From contig ML976692.1 in assembly GCA_010015655.1 (NCBI GenBank), positions 588,158 through 652,157 on the forward strand: DNA of 64,000 nt. The letters are read 5' to 3'. Below the pieces are notes generated by a model that saw only the letters and a program-made list of their open reading frames with translations, was not told where the DNA came from and searched no databases. This DNA comes from Bimuria novae-zelandiae CBS 107.79 (lineage: Eukaryota > Ascomycota > Dothideomycetes > Pleosporales > Didymosphaeriaceae). Made by a program: the position numbers and the translations under genes. Shown piece after piece: positions 22,709 to 33,275 of the stretch (positions within the stretch are counted from its first letter, which is position 1; each line of letters starts with the position of its first letter).

Positions 22709-23860
22709 TCACAGGCTATGATTACACTCCTTCCCCTCGCGATCGCACTCCTTCCCCTCACGACCACCACTACGCTTCTTGACCCAAGCCTCGCTGATCT
22801 CCTTGAACACCTTCGCCACCCGTTCTGCCTCCCTCCGCTGGCTCTCCCACTCTTTCTCCTCCTTCTTCATGATGCACTCGAAAGATTGGAAGCTGTGTCT
22901 GAAGCCGCTCGTATCCTGCTTCTCCAGCCTGGACGGCGACGCCCAGCGACCAGGTACATAGCGAGCGTCACCGCGCGTCCAGGTGGCACGGCGGCGGCGC
23001 TGCTCGCTGAACGCTGTGGGTTTATGCTCTTCGACGGTGGGTGGCTGAGACGCCGTGGTAGTCAAATCTGTCAACAGGGGAAGCACGATGGTGTGCGGGC
23101 AGCTTTGCACGGCAAACGGATACCGGACAATGGCCTCGTGGTCCGGCGAGACGGTCACGACATCTGCGATCTTGACGCGCTTCGGTGTCGCAGGCCGTGT
23201 ATCTCTGTTCCTCTTGCGCTTGAGATTCGACTTGCGCTCCGTCGTCGCTCCTTCCACAGGCACTTGTATCTCCTCACCCCCAGTGTCAGCATCGTTCCTC
23301 AAGATCTCCGCAACAGTACGCCGGAACGGCACCGCCTCCCCCTTCTCTCTCTCCTCAATTTCCTCCCACAGCCTGTTAACAAGTATAGTGATATACTTGA
23401 CTAGAAGCGCCACATCCACATCCATCCGGCTTACCTCATCGCTCTCCACCATCCCAGGCGGCACCCTAAACGTCTCTCTAAATCGCTCCCACGCCCCAAG
23501 CGCCATCTCCGCGGCCTCCACATCGTCTTCCTTCGCGCCCTCGCCGTGCAGAAAACCCTCTAGCAGCCGCGCAACCTGGAACCCGTGCAAGCTCGCAACA
23601 TACCAGTAGTCCATCCTCCTATCGTGGTCGTACTTGTCGAGGTCCTTGGACGCGAAACACCCGCCGCGCACCTCGATCTCGCGCCGTGTGGTCGCAAGTG
23701 TGAGGGTGATGCGCGCGATGAGACATTCGGGGCAGGTGGATGTGCAAGGGAGGGAGGCGGTGGCGTAGAGCATCTTGAATGCTGAGGACACGGGGTGCAT
23801 GCATTTGGCGAAGTGGTTGGCGGCGAGTTCCTTCGCGGCGTGTCTGCGGGAGGCGCGCAT
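22709..23860 (-). CDS. Hypothetical basic protein, probably nuclear
   Basis: A single-exon 383-residue frame with good coding character (G/C-rich third positions, no overlapping competitor of equal quality). I do not recognise the family. Residues about 40-80 contain a Cys-rich patch (SLPCTSTCPECLIAR). Two helical, charged segments follow: DYWYVASLHGFQVARLLEGF and the segment around EEIEEREKGEAVPFRR. A clear basic bipartite nuclear-localisation-like stretch is KRKRNRDTRPATPKRVK (residues about 215-231). The C-terminus is a Lys/Glu-rich likely coiled coil (KKEEKEWESQRREAERV). The ATG at 23860 is the first of the frame. Function is unknown. Confidence 0.75.
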   Translation of the reverse strand: MRASRRHAAKELAANHFAKCMHPVSSAFKMLYATASLPCTSTCPECLIARITLTLATTRREIEVRGGCFASKDLDKYDHDRRMDYWYVASLHGFQVARLLEGFLHGEGAKEDDVEAAEMALGAWERFRETFRVPPGMVESDEVSRMDVDVALLVKYITILVNRLWEEIEEREKGEAVPFRRTVAEILRNDADTGGEEIQVPVEGATTERKSNLKRKRNRDTRPATPKRVKIADVVTVSPDHEAIVRYPFAVQSCPHTIVLPLLTDLTTTASQPPTVEEHKPTAFSEQRRRRATWTRGDARYVPGRWASPSRLEKQDTSGFRHSFQSFECIMKKEEKEWESQRREAERVAKVFKEISEAWVKKRSGGREGKECDREGKECNHSL

Positions 23861-24826
23861 CGTGGAGGTGAGAAGGTGGTGTGGTGTGGTTATGTAGCCT
23901 GATATATGGCGATGGCGACCGGGTGGAGTGGTTGCCAGGTGAGTTCGTGGTGCAAAAGAGCTACTGAGGGTACTGTCTTGCCCTTGATTTCGAGGTCAGG
24001 CCAGTAACGATGAGCAGCACTGGAAGGTGAGGCCCCGCTCTTGGAATCGAGGTGCGAGGTGTGAGGTGCAGAGAATGGACGCTAAGAAAATGTATTATAC
24101 ACAATCGAAAGGAGTGTTGAAGCAGACGTCGATTGTAGGTGAAGCTATTGCTGCGGAGAAATATACTCGGGACGTCCAATCGAGCAGTTGCGGGCAGGTC
24201 TCGCGGATGCCAAACGGACTCGATGAAAGTGAGGCGTAGCTAGGCGAAGTTTCGCAATCAGTTTCTACAATGCTTTTGTCGGTCGTGGTGACTGGAAGTG
24301 AAAGCAGCGTAGTGGATGTGCATAAACGGAAGACAGGCCTCGTGCACAACCAGAGGCGTCGTAGAGAACCTGACCGAGAAAGAGAAGCTGTAGAGGTACA
24401 AGACCAGAAGTCTAGGTGCGGAATATGCTGGTTGGTCCTTTGATATCGGTCAAAACTGCTGCATCGAGTGTAGTCTAGCCGGGCAGAATGTAAACAGGCC
24501 CCACACCTGGGTACCCACACAAGCGACGCCGGGTTATATAGTATCCACACCACTGTGAAGACATTGAATTTTTGATAATTAGACAAGGCGCAGTGTAGCT
24601 GTGGATTCGACCCTCAACCTCTGATATCTAACCCACGGGCGTCCTCGAAGCTCGCTACCGAGCTTCAACACAACCTCCTTCCACGCTAGCAAGAAATTCT
24701 AGGCAGTACTCCCTTTTACATTTCACTACCACTCAGTTCAATTATGCTCTCGCTCTGTGGACAGGACACAACTTGCTCATATTTGTTATCCCAACAAATC
24801 TATTAGCCACCCGCTACTGCCAAGCC
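23861..24826. other. Intergenic region between two minus-strand genes
   Basis: About 970 bp. It should hold the promoter of the hypothetical gene at 22709-23860 and the 3' UTR of the sulfate permease. A 163-codon minus frame at 24095-24586 has no recognised domain and is not called. Confidence 0.5.
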
Positions 24827-27487
24827 TTAATCAGCCTTCCCATGCACTCCCTCCTCGCTGGTAGACCCAGAGTTAACACTGCTCAACCACCCTTCTGCAC
24901 CAGCAATCGCGCTTTCGACCGCAGCCTGCACGTCCACGTGGAAAAATGGTCTGTTCTGTCCATGCACCGTGCTGAGCTTCCCCGGCAGGCTCGTATCCCG
25001 GCCCCTTTGTATAATCTGGTCATTAGCTTCAACGTCCGCGTGCTTGGGATCGCGCACGGGTTTCGAGGTGTCCAGTGAGGCAAAACTGTAGACAGGATTC
25101 CAATGCTGCGAACGGCGGGAATTGAAGCGCGCAGAGTCGACGTAGCCGAAGCCAGCCGTGGTTAGGGCGCGCTTCGTCCAGCGGCTGTTGATGGAAGCAA
25201 AGTGCCACTCGACGGGCTCAGGATGCGCATAGCGGTCGAGCTGGTTGCGCACGTCGATGAGGCCCTGTACCGAAGTCACGTCGATGTGGTTCACGGACGA
25301 AAAATCCAAGATGATTGCGCGCAGCAATGGGCGATCGTCGTCGCTGTTGACTTGCTGTCCCCGGCGCGGCCCTGGATCGTTCCATGGTCGATCGCCCAGT
25401 TTTGCGTAGCGGTCAAGGATGCCCGGTCGCGCAATCCTTTGGGCGGCTGCAACTAGCTCATCCATGTAGCCTTGCTGGTTAAGGTAGCTAAAACCTTCAG
25501 TGAATGAGAAGACAAGGATACCAGGATATGGCGACTCGGGTTCGATTTGAGGATTGCTGCCGTCTTTGTGGTTCACAGGAAGATAGGCTTCGCGGACGCT
25601 GGGGCCTGAGACATTGCTATTCTTGTTCGCGATAGCATCTGGTGTCGCGCGGTAGATCTGAACTTTCCCAAGCAAAGTGCCATGCGTGAATAGCTGTCGC
25701 CAGAGTAGGAGTGCAAATGACGCAGCGATGGTGACGTAAATACCGTTCTCAATATTTGTGAAGACTGTCACAAGGACACCGGCGAAGAAGATGATGAGCT
25801 CCAAAGGAGACGTCTCCCAGAACTGGTAGACAACGTTAGGGGGCGTGATAAGGTCGCCGACTGCATGTATGATGACGGCAGAAAGTCCTGCGCTGGGAAT
25901 GTAGAAAAAGACAGCGGTAAGCGCGTATAGGGCGAGCAGGACGATGACAGCAGTAAAGATACCGGCTAGAGGAGTGCGAACACCTGCTTTCGATTTGATA
26001 GCTGTTCGCGAGAACGAGCCAGTAGCCGGGTAGGCACCCTAATATCGGTTAATATTCGCGTCAGAATATATTGAAGGGTCCAGGGCTCACCAGGAATGGC
26101 CCGAACAAGTTAGTGAAGCCGACCGCAACAAGCTCTTGCGAAGGGTTGATGACATAATTGTTGATCCGACCGAAGCTCTTGGAGATAGCGATGTGTTCCA
26201 GGATTAGTACGATAATCGTTACAGGTAGATCGGGTGCGATGGCACTAAGGATCTCTTTGTTGATTGTCGGGGCACCGGCGTGTTGGAAGCCTGCCACAGT
26301 CAGCCAAGACCATCAGGAGCGGAGCGTGTGGTGACTTGCCTCGAGGAACTCGACCGAGAATCTTGAACTTAGCCTTCTTCGCGTCACCTTTGACATGACG
26401 ATTGACCAGCCAACTGATTAGAATGTACAACAGTATGACAAATGCCATGCGGAGCGTGCTAATGAAGAACCAGAGCTTCTTCCGATGTGGTTGCTTCTTC
26501 GTCATAAGGCTGCAAAAGATTCGGATTCCATAAAGCATCGCCAAAGCCGACAGGCCTATTGCTGCATCAAGTTTCGTCCTTGGCAGACCTTTGAGGGTAT
26601 CGATGATGACCAAATATGTCGCACCACGCGTGTTAACGCCTGAGATGCCCATCAATCCAGGTACTTGACCAGCCCCGATACTGATGGCGGCGCCAGTCAT
26701 GAAAGAGGTAATGGCGACCAAGGGGATAAGCTCGACTATACGGCCAAAGCGAATCAAACCAATGAACAAGAGCACTGCTCCGGCAATGATAGCGAGGGCT
26801 CTAGCGATGACTTCGGCGGGAAGATCGGGGTTTGTCTCTTGTACTCGAATGACGATGTTACCGACGATGGTGGACATGACGGCAACAGTCTGTAATACAG
26901 ACACGATTAGCGATACTCAATTCATAGTTGAGAATACTTACTCCGATGGTGATGTCTTTCGATGTTGCAAAGGCCCAATATAGCAGGAAGCCGACGAAGG
27001 AAGTGTAAAGGCCATACTCAGGTGGTAGTTTGGCCAAAATGGCGTAGGCCATACCCTGAGGAATAACAACGAAACCCACGGTAACGCCTGTGTATTGTAA
27101 GCAAAGTGGAATTGAAGTGTATTGCATGGCAACTTCGATCACTTACCGGCAATGACGTCTCCCAAAAGCCATGTCAGGTTGTAATGAAAGATCCAATTCC
27201 AGAACGGAAACAAACTGCGGAGGTACCGCTGAAAAGCGCTCAGTGAAGGCTTGAATTGCGAGACATATTCGACGACCGTCGGTTCCTTCTCCACATCTGC
27301 ATCCCATTAGCGCCCATTGTATCGCAGCACGTAAAGAACGCCCACAAGTCTCTACAGAAGATATAGAAGCGCGAGAAGACTGAAGTGGCTCCTCATTGCG
27401 GTAGTCGACATTGATCCCAAGCACTTTGGCCACACTTCGACCAATTGAATTTCCTGCCATGGCGGCTGCAAGCTGTGAGGGTGCCAT
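24827..27487 (-). CDS. SulP/SLC26 family sulfate permease with C-terminal STAS domain
   Basis: A multi-pass plasma-membrane sulfate (anion) transporter of the fungal Sul1/Sul2 type. The ATG is at 27487. Exons read continuously through GDVIAG|VTVGFVVIPQGMAYAILAK (intron 27088-27146), TSKDITIG|TVAVMSTIVG (intron 26890-26941), RVPRG|FQHAGAPTINKEI (a GC-AG intron near 26290-26340) and NLFGPFL|GAYPATGSFSRTA (intron near 26040-26090). A first intron near 27297-27345 is needed, but its exact borders are ambiguous. The last long exon, 24827 to about 26040, ends transmembrane helices at about LIIFFAGVLVTVF and carries the STAS domain (ILVFSFTEGFSYLN and RAIILDFSSVNHIDVTSVQG). The gene is intact and GC-balanced. 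The substrate is inferred from family resemblance. Confidence 0.88.
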
Positions 27488-29804
27488 ACCATAGACCTGG
27501 AACGCCTTGAATATATACGACTCCCTAGGAAAAAACCCAGCCTTGCGTCAGAGCTTGGGCGTGGCCCACGGCGGAACTAGGATACGGAGATATCAGGACG
27601 AAATCAAAGGCCAGCCAGTTAATTAGCTGCTGCAAGCCAGCGGCAACCACCACAGTCGGATCTACGTCCGGGCGCTGATGGCTTGGCAAATGCATATTGG
27701 CTCAGTGAGGGTCTTTGTGTATAATGGAATGCTCGATTGGCACGCGCCATGACAGTTTTGCTTTTGCTACCGTGTGCGGCCTCGCTACAGGCATCAGCTT
27801 GCAATGAAAACGAATATTTTCGCGGATCTGGAGCCGACAACAGATTCAGGGACCATGGCGTGATGGTATAATGAACCCCCGATTGCTTGATGAAATTGGT
27901 TCCAAGAGCCTGCGAAAGCTGGGCATTGAAGGACGAGAGAAATGGCGTTGGCTGGGCTCTGCAGGAAAGCCGAGCTGAATACTTGGTAAAGAGCAGCTGG
28001 CAGTGCCTCAGAAGGGTTTTCGGGGTCTAAAAACGCGACAACATTGCGGAAAGAACGTTTCTGATGCCAGATAAAATCGAACGAAAAATAACACAACCAA
28101 AATGCAAACACTTGTGCTTATAGCAGACGTACTGCTTAGCTTCTGGGATCCCGGACAACAGGGCTGCAGAGGCTGTAGTTTCGTGAGCGCTCACGCAAAA
28201 GTGCCATGACATTGCGACATCCGCGCTTGTGCTGTTCGCTGACTGGCAAGCTTGGCACCAGCATCGGCTGCCCAACGCTGTGGGCATCAAGCTCCAGATA
28301 GTCGTGACCCAAAATTCTCCATTGCCCAGGCCTCTTGACGCATTGCCCCGTGAGGCGAATGTATTTGAATCGAGTCGGTCTTTGCGCGTGAGAGCGGCGC
28401 GCTTGATGCGCAGGGTCTTGAAAGCTTATCTAACACTGTGCTTGGTCCGAAAGCTTGTTCCAGAGACACAGGAGCAAAGCGTAAGTAACAAAAGGATGGC
28501 CAGAGAAGTCATGAAGGCGAGAATAACGGTTCTGAAAGAAGCAAACAGAGCACCGTACGATCATCCGGCAACGAGGCATGAAGATCATACCGATTCCAAG
28601 GAACGAGCAAACGCCGAGATCACGGAAAAGATATCATCCAAGCTACCTTGAACCTAGAGAAGCCTTACTCTAGTTGCATCATTTTGTCCAAAATGCTCTC
28701 ATGCGATCTCGCCAACGTTGGCACTGGTACTAGTGGAAGAAGCCGCCGTGCAAAGCCACTACATGCGCAGTGTACAGTATGGCGTGCGTGCAAAGGACCT
28801 AAGAGCTTCTGGATCCAGATCGCGTGACCCTATAGGGATGGCCGGCTGTCCTCATGATTCTCGGTCCATTCCATCGGCGGGCCCCACGAGGGCGGCTCAA
28901 AACGAACGAGCCGTGTGTGTGGAGTCCCATCCTTACGGCTCATGCATGCATGAACCATACGGAGGCGTGCCCTACTGGATCCAGGTCATTGCCAAACAAT
29001 ATTTGTAGCCCGCCGCGGAGAATGCCTGGAAGCATGCTTGTTGTGCGTCGATCGTGTTCGTGTCTGAGTTCTAGAGTAGGCTATGTCCACCGGACGGACT
29101 CCATGCAGGGACTGCAGGCAACTAGGAAGCCATAGACTGGTGCTCGGGATCTTGAAGATCATTGCGTGTTCGATGGGCAGGGTCGCTGCTTCATGCGTTA
29201 CGTCAGTCTTGAAGAAGCTCACTGATGTACGCCCATCAGGCCGATTGCGCGAGATGATGGACAGACCCGGGAAAGAAACTACATCTGGAGTTAATGGCAC
29301 ATTGCTCGTGCAGTATGCAAATGCGAGACATGGTCGGCTGTGTTGATGACGGTGTCCGAATAAGAGAGAGCGAGGGCGCGACGAGAGGAGCGTTCGAAAG
29401 ACTTGGCGCGCATTGCGTCATAGGAAGTCACGCACATTCACTTCTTCACGCCAACACCGCACTCATTGAATTGCGTTCTTATTATTCGTAATCATTCAGA
29501 AAGATGCAAGACAATTTTACGGCGTCTTGCACCTGGCAAGTTTTTTGACTCTGCGGCCTGCTTGCCGTAGACGAGCATTTCAACGCCTCCTCCCTCCCGG
29601 GTTTCCCAATCTTGCACCACTATCGTGAACACGCATTGGAGCGGCACTTAAATGGCTACACAGATTTACACGTACAGGTAACGAGTGTGGGTTTCCCGAA
29701 CATGTCCTGAAGCGGCAGCTATCATAGGAACGCTGCGTCTTAACGACTCTTGCGGACTGAGCCGGTCTTTCGCGACTGAGCCATAACCCTTCCTTTCTAA
29801 ACGC
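27488..29804. other. Intergenic region between the sulfate permease and GT90 genes
   Basis: About 2.3 kb. Short frames (for example 28229-28651 plus, 140 codons; 27794-28111 minus) show no recognisable domain. The part next to 27487 should contain the permease promoter. No gene is supported. Confidence 0.5.
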
Positions 29805-31317
29805 TTAGGTGTAGCTCAGCATTGTAAAGTCACCTTTTTCCAGAGTGGACACGCCGCGTTGGATTTCGTCAATGCCTGGACACTACACATTGGTCAGCAA
29901 TTACTCTCGGCCTACAGGTCGGATCATCATCATTATCGTCGTACTTACACAAAGGTTTCGAATGGGACGCCACGTAGCCTCGCTCTGCCGTCGACAGTCT
30001 CAAATGGCTTTGGCTGAAAGCTCACGTTGGCCCAGGCATGGAAGAGCTTCCTCCAGTAGCAGGCTTGCGCTGCTGGTGTAAGATGCCTGTCACGGAACGT
30101 CTTCTGGCCGTTCGTCGCGATCTTGTGTGCGAGGTTGGGTTCCTTTAAGAGCCCCAGAACCTTCTCCTCAAGGTCAGAAAAGTCGCGCTCTACCTCAACG
30201 ACGTTCTGCTCAAGACCAGCGTTGATGTATACAGCATGATGCGGCTCCATCCACTGGCTCTTGTGTGTGATGACAACCGAGCCGCAGTTCAATAAGTACT
30301 TCCCGCGGCCAGAGTAGCTGCGTCCTTCTGTATGCACCAGGAACTTATAGTTGCAGTGGTCCACCATTGATAACGCTGATGCAGCGGACCCTGCTGAAAC
30401 TTTGGTCCTGCTCTTCCACTTGACCTCTTCGACATCCGCCCACTCTTTAGACCTTGTGACTCGGTACAAAGCTCCGCGGACATCTTTGTTGGTCTTTAGC
30501 GCACCTCGCCATAGGACTTTTGGTATTCTCTTTTCCCATGCTACTTGGTTCTGTATTCCCTCCACACGAATCTGTTCATACGCGCCGACGAGGTCCAGCG
30601 GCCAAGTCCAGAAGCCGAAGTCGGGCATTAGCCATGCTTCCTTGTCGACCTGAAGTTTGGAAAGAGCCCAGTAGGTGTGATGTGCATGCGCCTCGTCGGG
30701 CAGGTCTTTGACGATAAAGGAGAACTCAATATCGGGAACGAGCTCCGGGCTTGCTGTGATGGCGCGATCGATTTGGTGCAAGATGGATAGCGCGCGAGGA
30801 AGATGGTATTCGCTTTCGAGCTTCGACTCGAGGATGAAGAGCTGCGCAGAAATTAGTATCGGCGTTCAACTCTTCCAGGTAGACCTTCAATTACCTTTTG
30901 CCTGTGTATCATCGCCCTTACACCGCCATCGTCAATCCAGTGCAGGTCGAGATCCGCTGGCGTGACTTTGCCAATGCTCTTTCTATGGGTTCCCGAGCGT
31001 TCTATCTCCTTGAAGAGGTCTTTGAACTCTGTATCGCATTCTGCGCCCGCAAGAGCGTAGCCTTCAAACTTCGAGAATTCCCGCAATGCATCAGATGGAG
31101 CTGGCGACGGGTTCGTAAAGTCCTGGTCCCCATGCAGTTTCAACGAAGGTGACGCAGCCTGTGTGCCAGGAACTGATGGTTTGAAGTAATTCCTAGGTCG
31201 AGTGTTCATAACGAGGCCTGTGGCTACGAGAAGGATGATGCAGACAGCACCGCCAACGGCAAGGCTTTGTCGGCCTTTGATCATGGTTGAGCGGGATGTT
31301 GATTCAGGAGATACCAA
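29805..31317 (-). CDS. Glycosyltransferase family 90 (CAP10-like) protein
   Basis: A type II membrane protein of the secretory pathway. The N-terminal exon (ATG at 31317) has a single membrane anchor, LAVGGAVCIILLVATGLVM, near residues 18-36. An intron at 30842-30894 (GTAAT...CGCAG) joins RQK to LFILESKLES. The second exon carries the GT90/CAP10 catalytic region: PKVLWRGALKTNKDVR, then CNYKFLVHTEGRSYSGRGKY, LLNCGSVVITHKSQWMEPHH, and INAGLEQNVVEVERDFSDLE. The family transfers sugars such as xylose or glucose to polysaccharide or protein. The C-terminus is uncertain. The frame stops at 29945, but a donor (GTGTAAGT) there and an acceptor (TGTGTAG) about 70 bp further would add a short exon ending at 29805 (GIDEIQRGVSTLEKG); I used the latter. 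Confidence 0.85.
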
Positions 31318-32209
31318 CCCAAAGGGCCTCGATGTATGAAATTAGTCGTATATGTGCCGGTGCGAACGTCTAGGGAAATTGGTTGTTTGTATGTCTTGAC
31401 GAGGCTTTGTGTGACATGTCACCGTTTATTTGGCAGGAGCACGGGTTGCTCCTGCCACACGAATTCTTGTGTCCTTCGCAGCGTCTCCAAGCGAGACGGC
31501 AGCTCCTGCCACGTCTGTGTCCTGTCCAAGAGCTCGGACCTCAGTTGATGGGAAAGTCTACCCTGCGCGGGGCCACCGTTGAACAGCGGCCCGGGGTTAC
31601 ACAGGCACGTTAGTGGTAGAAAACAACCCAATTAATCAACTTTAGCTGATCTTTCATTTTTGGCTCGTTGATACTTCATTCGACGAGGAAGTTCAATTTC
31701 TATTACTGGTAGAACACTGCATTTGATGGACCATGGTGCCCACTCGATCAGGGTGAAGAGCAAGTCACACAGAATGTGGATCGCTCCTTCCGTACTGGTC
31801 AACTTAAGATTTTCTTGGGCACAATTGTTCAACAATCGACTGATAGTGTTGCAAAAGGTGCCTTGCGCCAAGGTACGAGATGAAGGAATTCATCCCATAA
31901 GGGTTCAAGCCGGATTTAGCCAAGTTCCACCATTACCATGTGGTACAGCTAGGTCTACGGAGGCAATGCAAGTCGAGGGAAAACCGAGGCGGAAAGAAAT
32001 GCTGCCTAGTTGCCTTTACGCACGTACGGTACCTGAACAGTGAAGACTTTCGCTATTACGGCGCCGGGCGATTCCCCACACGGCCGTAGGCTACGCAAAT
32101 TACGGTGTCTTTGTACAGAATTATACCGCTGCTTTAAGAAGCTACAAAGGAGCCCAAAATTCACTGTGTACTAGGAAATAAGAGTTCAGTTAGCCTATTA
32201 CAAGGGTCT

Positions 32210-32326
32210 CCTCTCACGCTCTCGAAAAAGTTATAAATTAGTCGGGGGTGACTTGACGTACTTTAGTTATTTCTAAGAGTTAGATAGTTGATACGCTATC
32301 TGCGAATTTTTCAAGGGCGTGAGAGG
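32210..32326. repeat. Short inverted-repeat pair (MITE-like)
   Basis: The left arm from 32210 (CCTCTCACGCTCTCGAAAAA) is matched by the complement of the right arm ending at 32326 (CCTCTCACGCCCTTGAAAAA) with two mismatches over 19-20 bp, separated by about 75 bp. It could be a miniature inverted-repeat element; no target duplication was confirmed. Confidence 0.5.
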
Positions 32327-32328
32327 GA

Positions 32329-32394
32329 CTCGTACTAATTGAGTTAAAGGTCTCCGCGCACTGGTTCCAGGACCTACAACTCAATTAGTACGAG
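32329..32394. repeat. Perfect 17-bp inverted repeat (hairpin)
   Basis: CTCGTACTAATTGAGTT at 32329-32345 is perfectly complementary to 32378-32394, with a 32-bp loop. It directly abuts the previous inverted repeat. It could form a stable hairpin in RNA or DNA; function unknown. Confidence 0.65.
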
Positions 32395-32739
32395 ACCCTG
32401 GTCACACGTGGTAGAATTGGACGGGGAGGTCGCGCGCTTTTTCGGCCGCCCTTTTACGCGTTCTGTAAAGTTAACTTACGCTATACTTTACGACCAGAAA
32501 TGTATGAAGTTATTAATTACCACTCTGCATGTGCAATGACTACCTGGAGAACGTGCGATAACTTCAAAGCAAACAGATAATATGAGATAAATAGTTATAC
32601 CTAAAGCGGAACTGTGTGCACCCGCGCTAAGGCCGGAAGCGATTATTGTCGTTTCGTAAATTCCCGCTCACCATGTGACCTGCCCCACATGTTAGTAATC
32701 GATTTTCTTACGTCATTTAAAACAAGGATTTACTAGCCA

Positions 32740-33103
32740 AATATTAACCCTTTAATATATTTAAAAAATTTATAAGTGCTCCATAGAGTTGCTAAATAAA
32801 GCTAGATTACTACTAATAGTATTATAAGCTATAATTAATTATCTTAAAAATAATATTAGCGTTATAAAAATTTGAAAAGATACTAAAGTAGCCTATTTAA
32901 TAATTAAAAAGATTTAACTTAGCCTAAAGTACTAAAGGTAGTCTTACCTACCAGCCTGCATACAGCAGGGACAATCGCCATTACTACTATAGTACTATTA
33001 TAAAAAGCTTAAAGAGTTACTACACGACTAGCTAAATATCTATCTAGATAAAATACAGGCTTCCTTACATAATAATTATAATATAAAAGTCTTATAAATA
33101 ACT
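32740..33103 (+). mobile_element. Tc1/mariner-like transposase relic, left part (split by copia)
   Basis: AT-rich RIPed sequence. Near 33.03-33.10 kb it encodes YLSR-N-TGFL followed by NYNIKVL, alignable with AYLDKMQAFLCDNFDLQVS of the better preserved transposase near 60.95 kb. The copia element interrupts it. The left boundary is not defined; the given start is where AT-rich sequence begins. Confidence 0.55.
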
Positions 33104-33275
33104 ATTATCTAATTACATAGTACTTTACATCTAGTGCAGAGGTGGCTAGCGTAATCCTACGCTAAGTAATTAGAGACCTCGCTAGTAGTCTGGCTTAGGA
33201 TAACTTAAAGAGTACAATAAACACATAATAATTAATAATTAATCTATTTTATTAAGAATACACTTAAATTAAACA
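33104..33275 (+). repeat. 5' LTR of the RIPed copia element
   Basis: About 172 bp, alignable throughout with 38784-38956 and differing mainly by C/T and G/A transitions. The TG terminus has been lost, so the exact first base is uncertain by a few bases. Confidence 0.75.

Larger units (their letters stand above)
31318..32700. other. Intergenic region with nested short inverted repeats
   Basis: GC-balanced to about 32.7 kb, where the AT-rich block starts. A 106-codon plus frame at 31723-32043 has no recognised domain. Two inverted-repeat pairs lie at 32.21-32.39 kb and are listed separately. Confidence 0.5.

Noticed and set aside
28229..28651. 140-codon plus-strand frame between permease and GT90 genes
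   Set aside because: No recognised domain or promoter context; composition is not distinctive.
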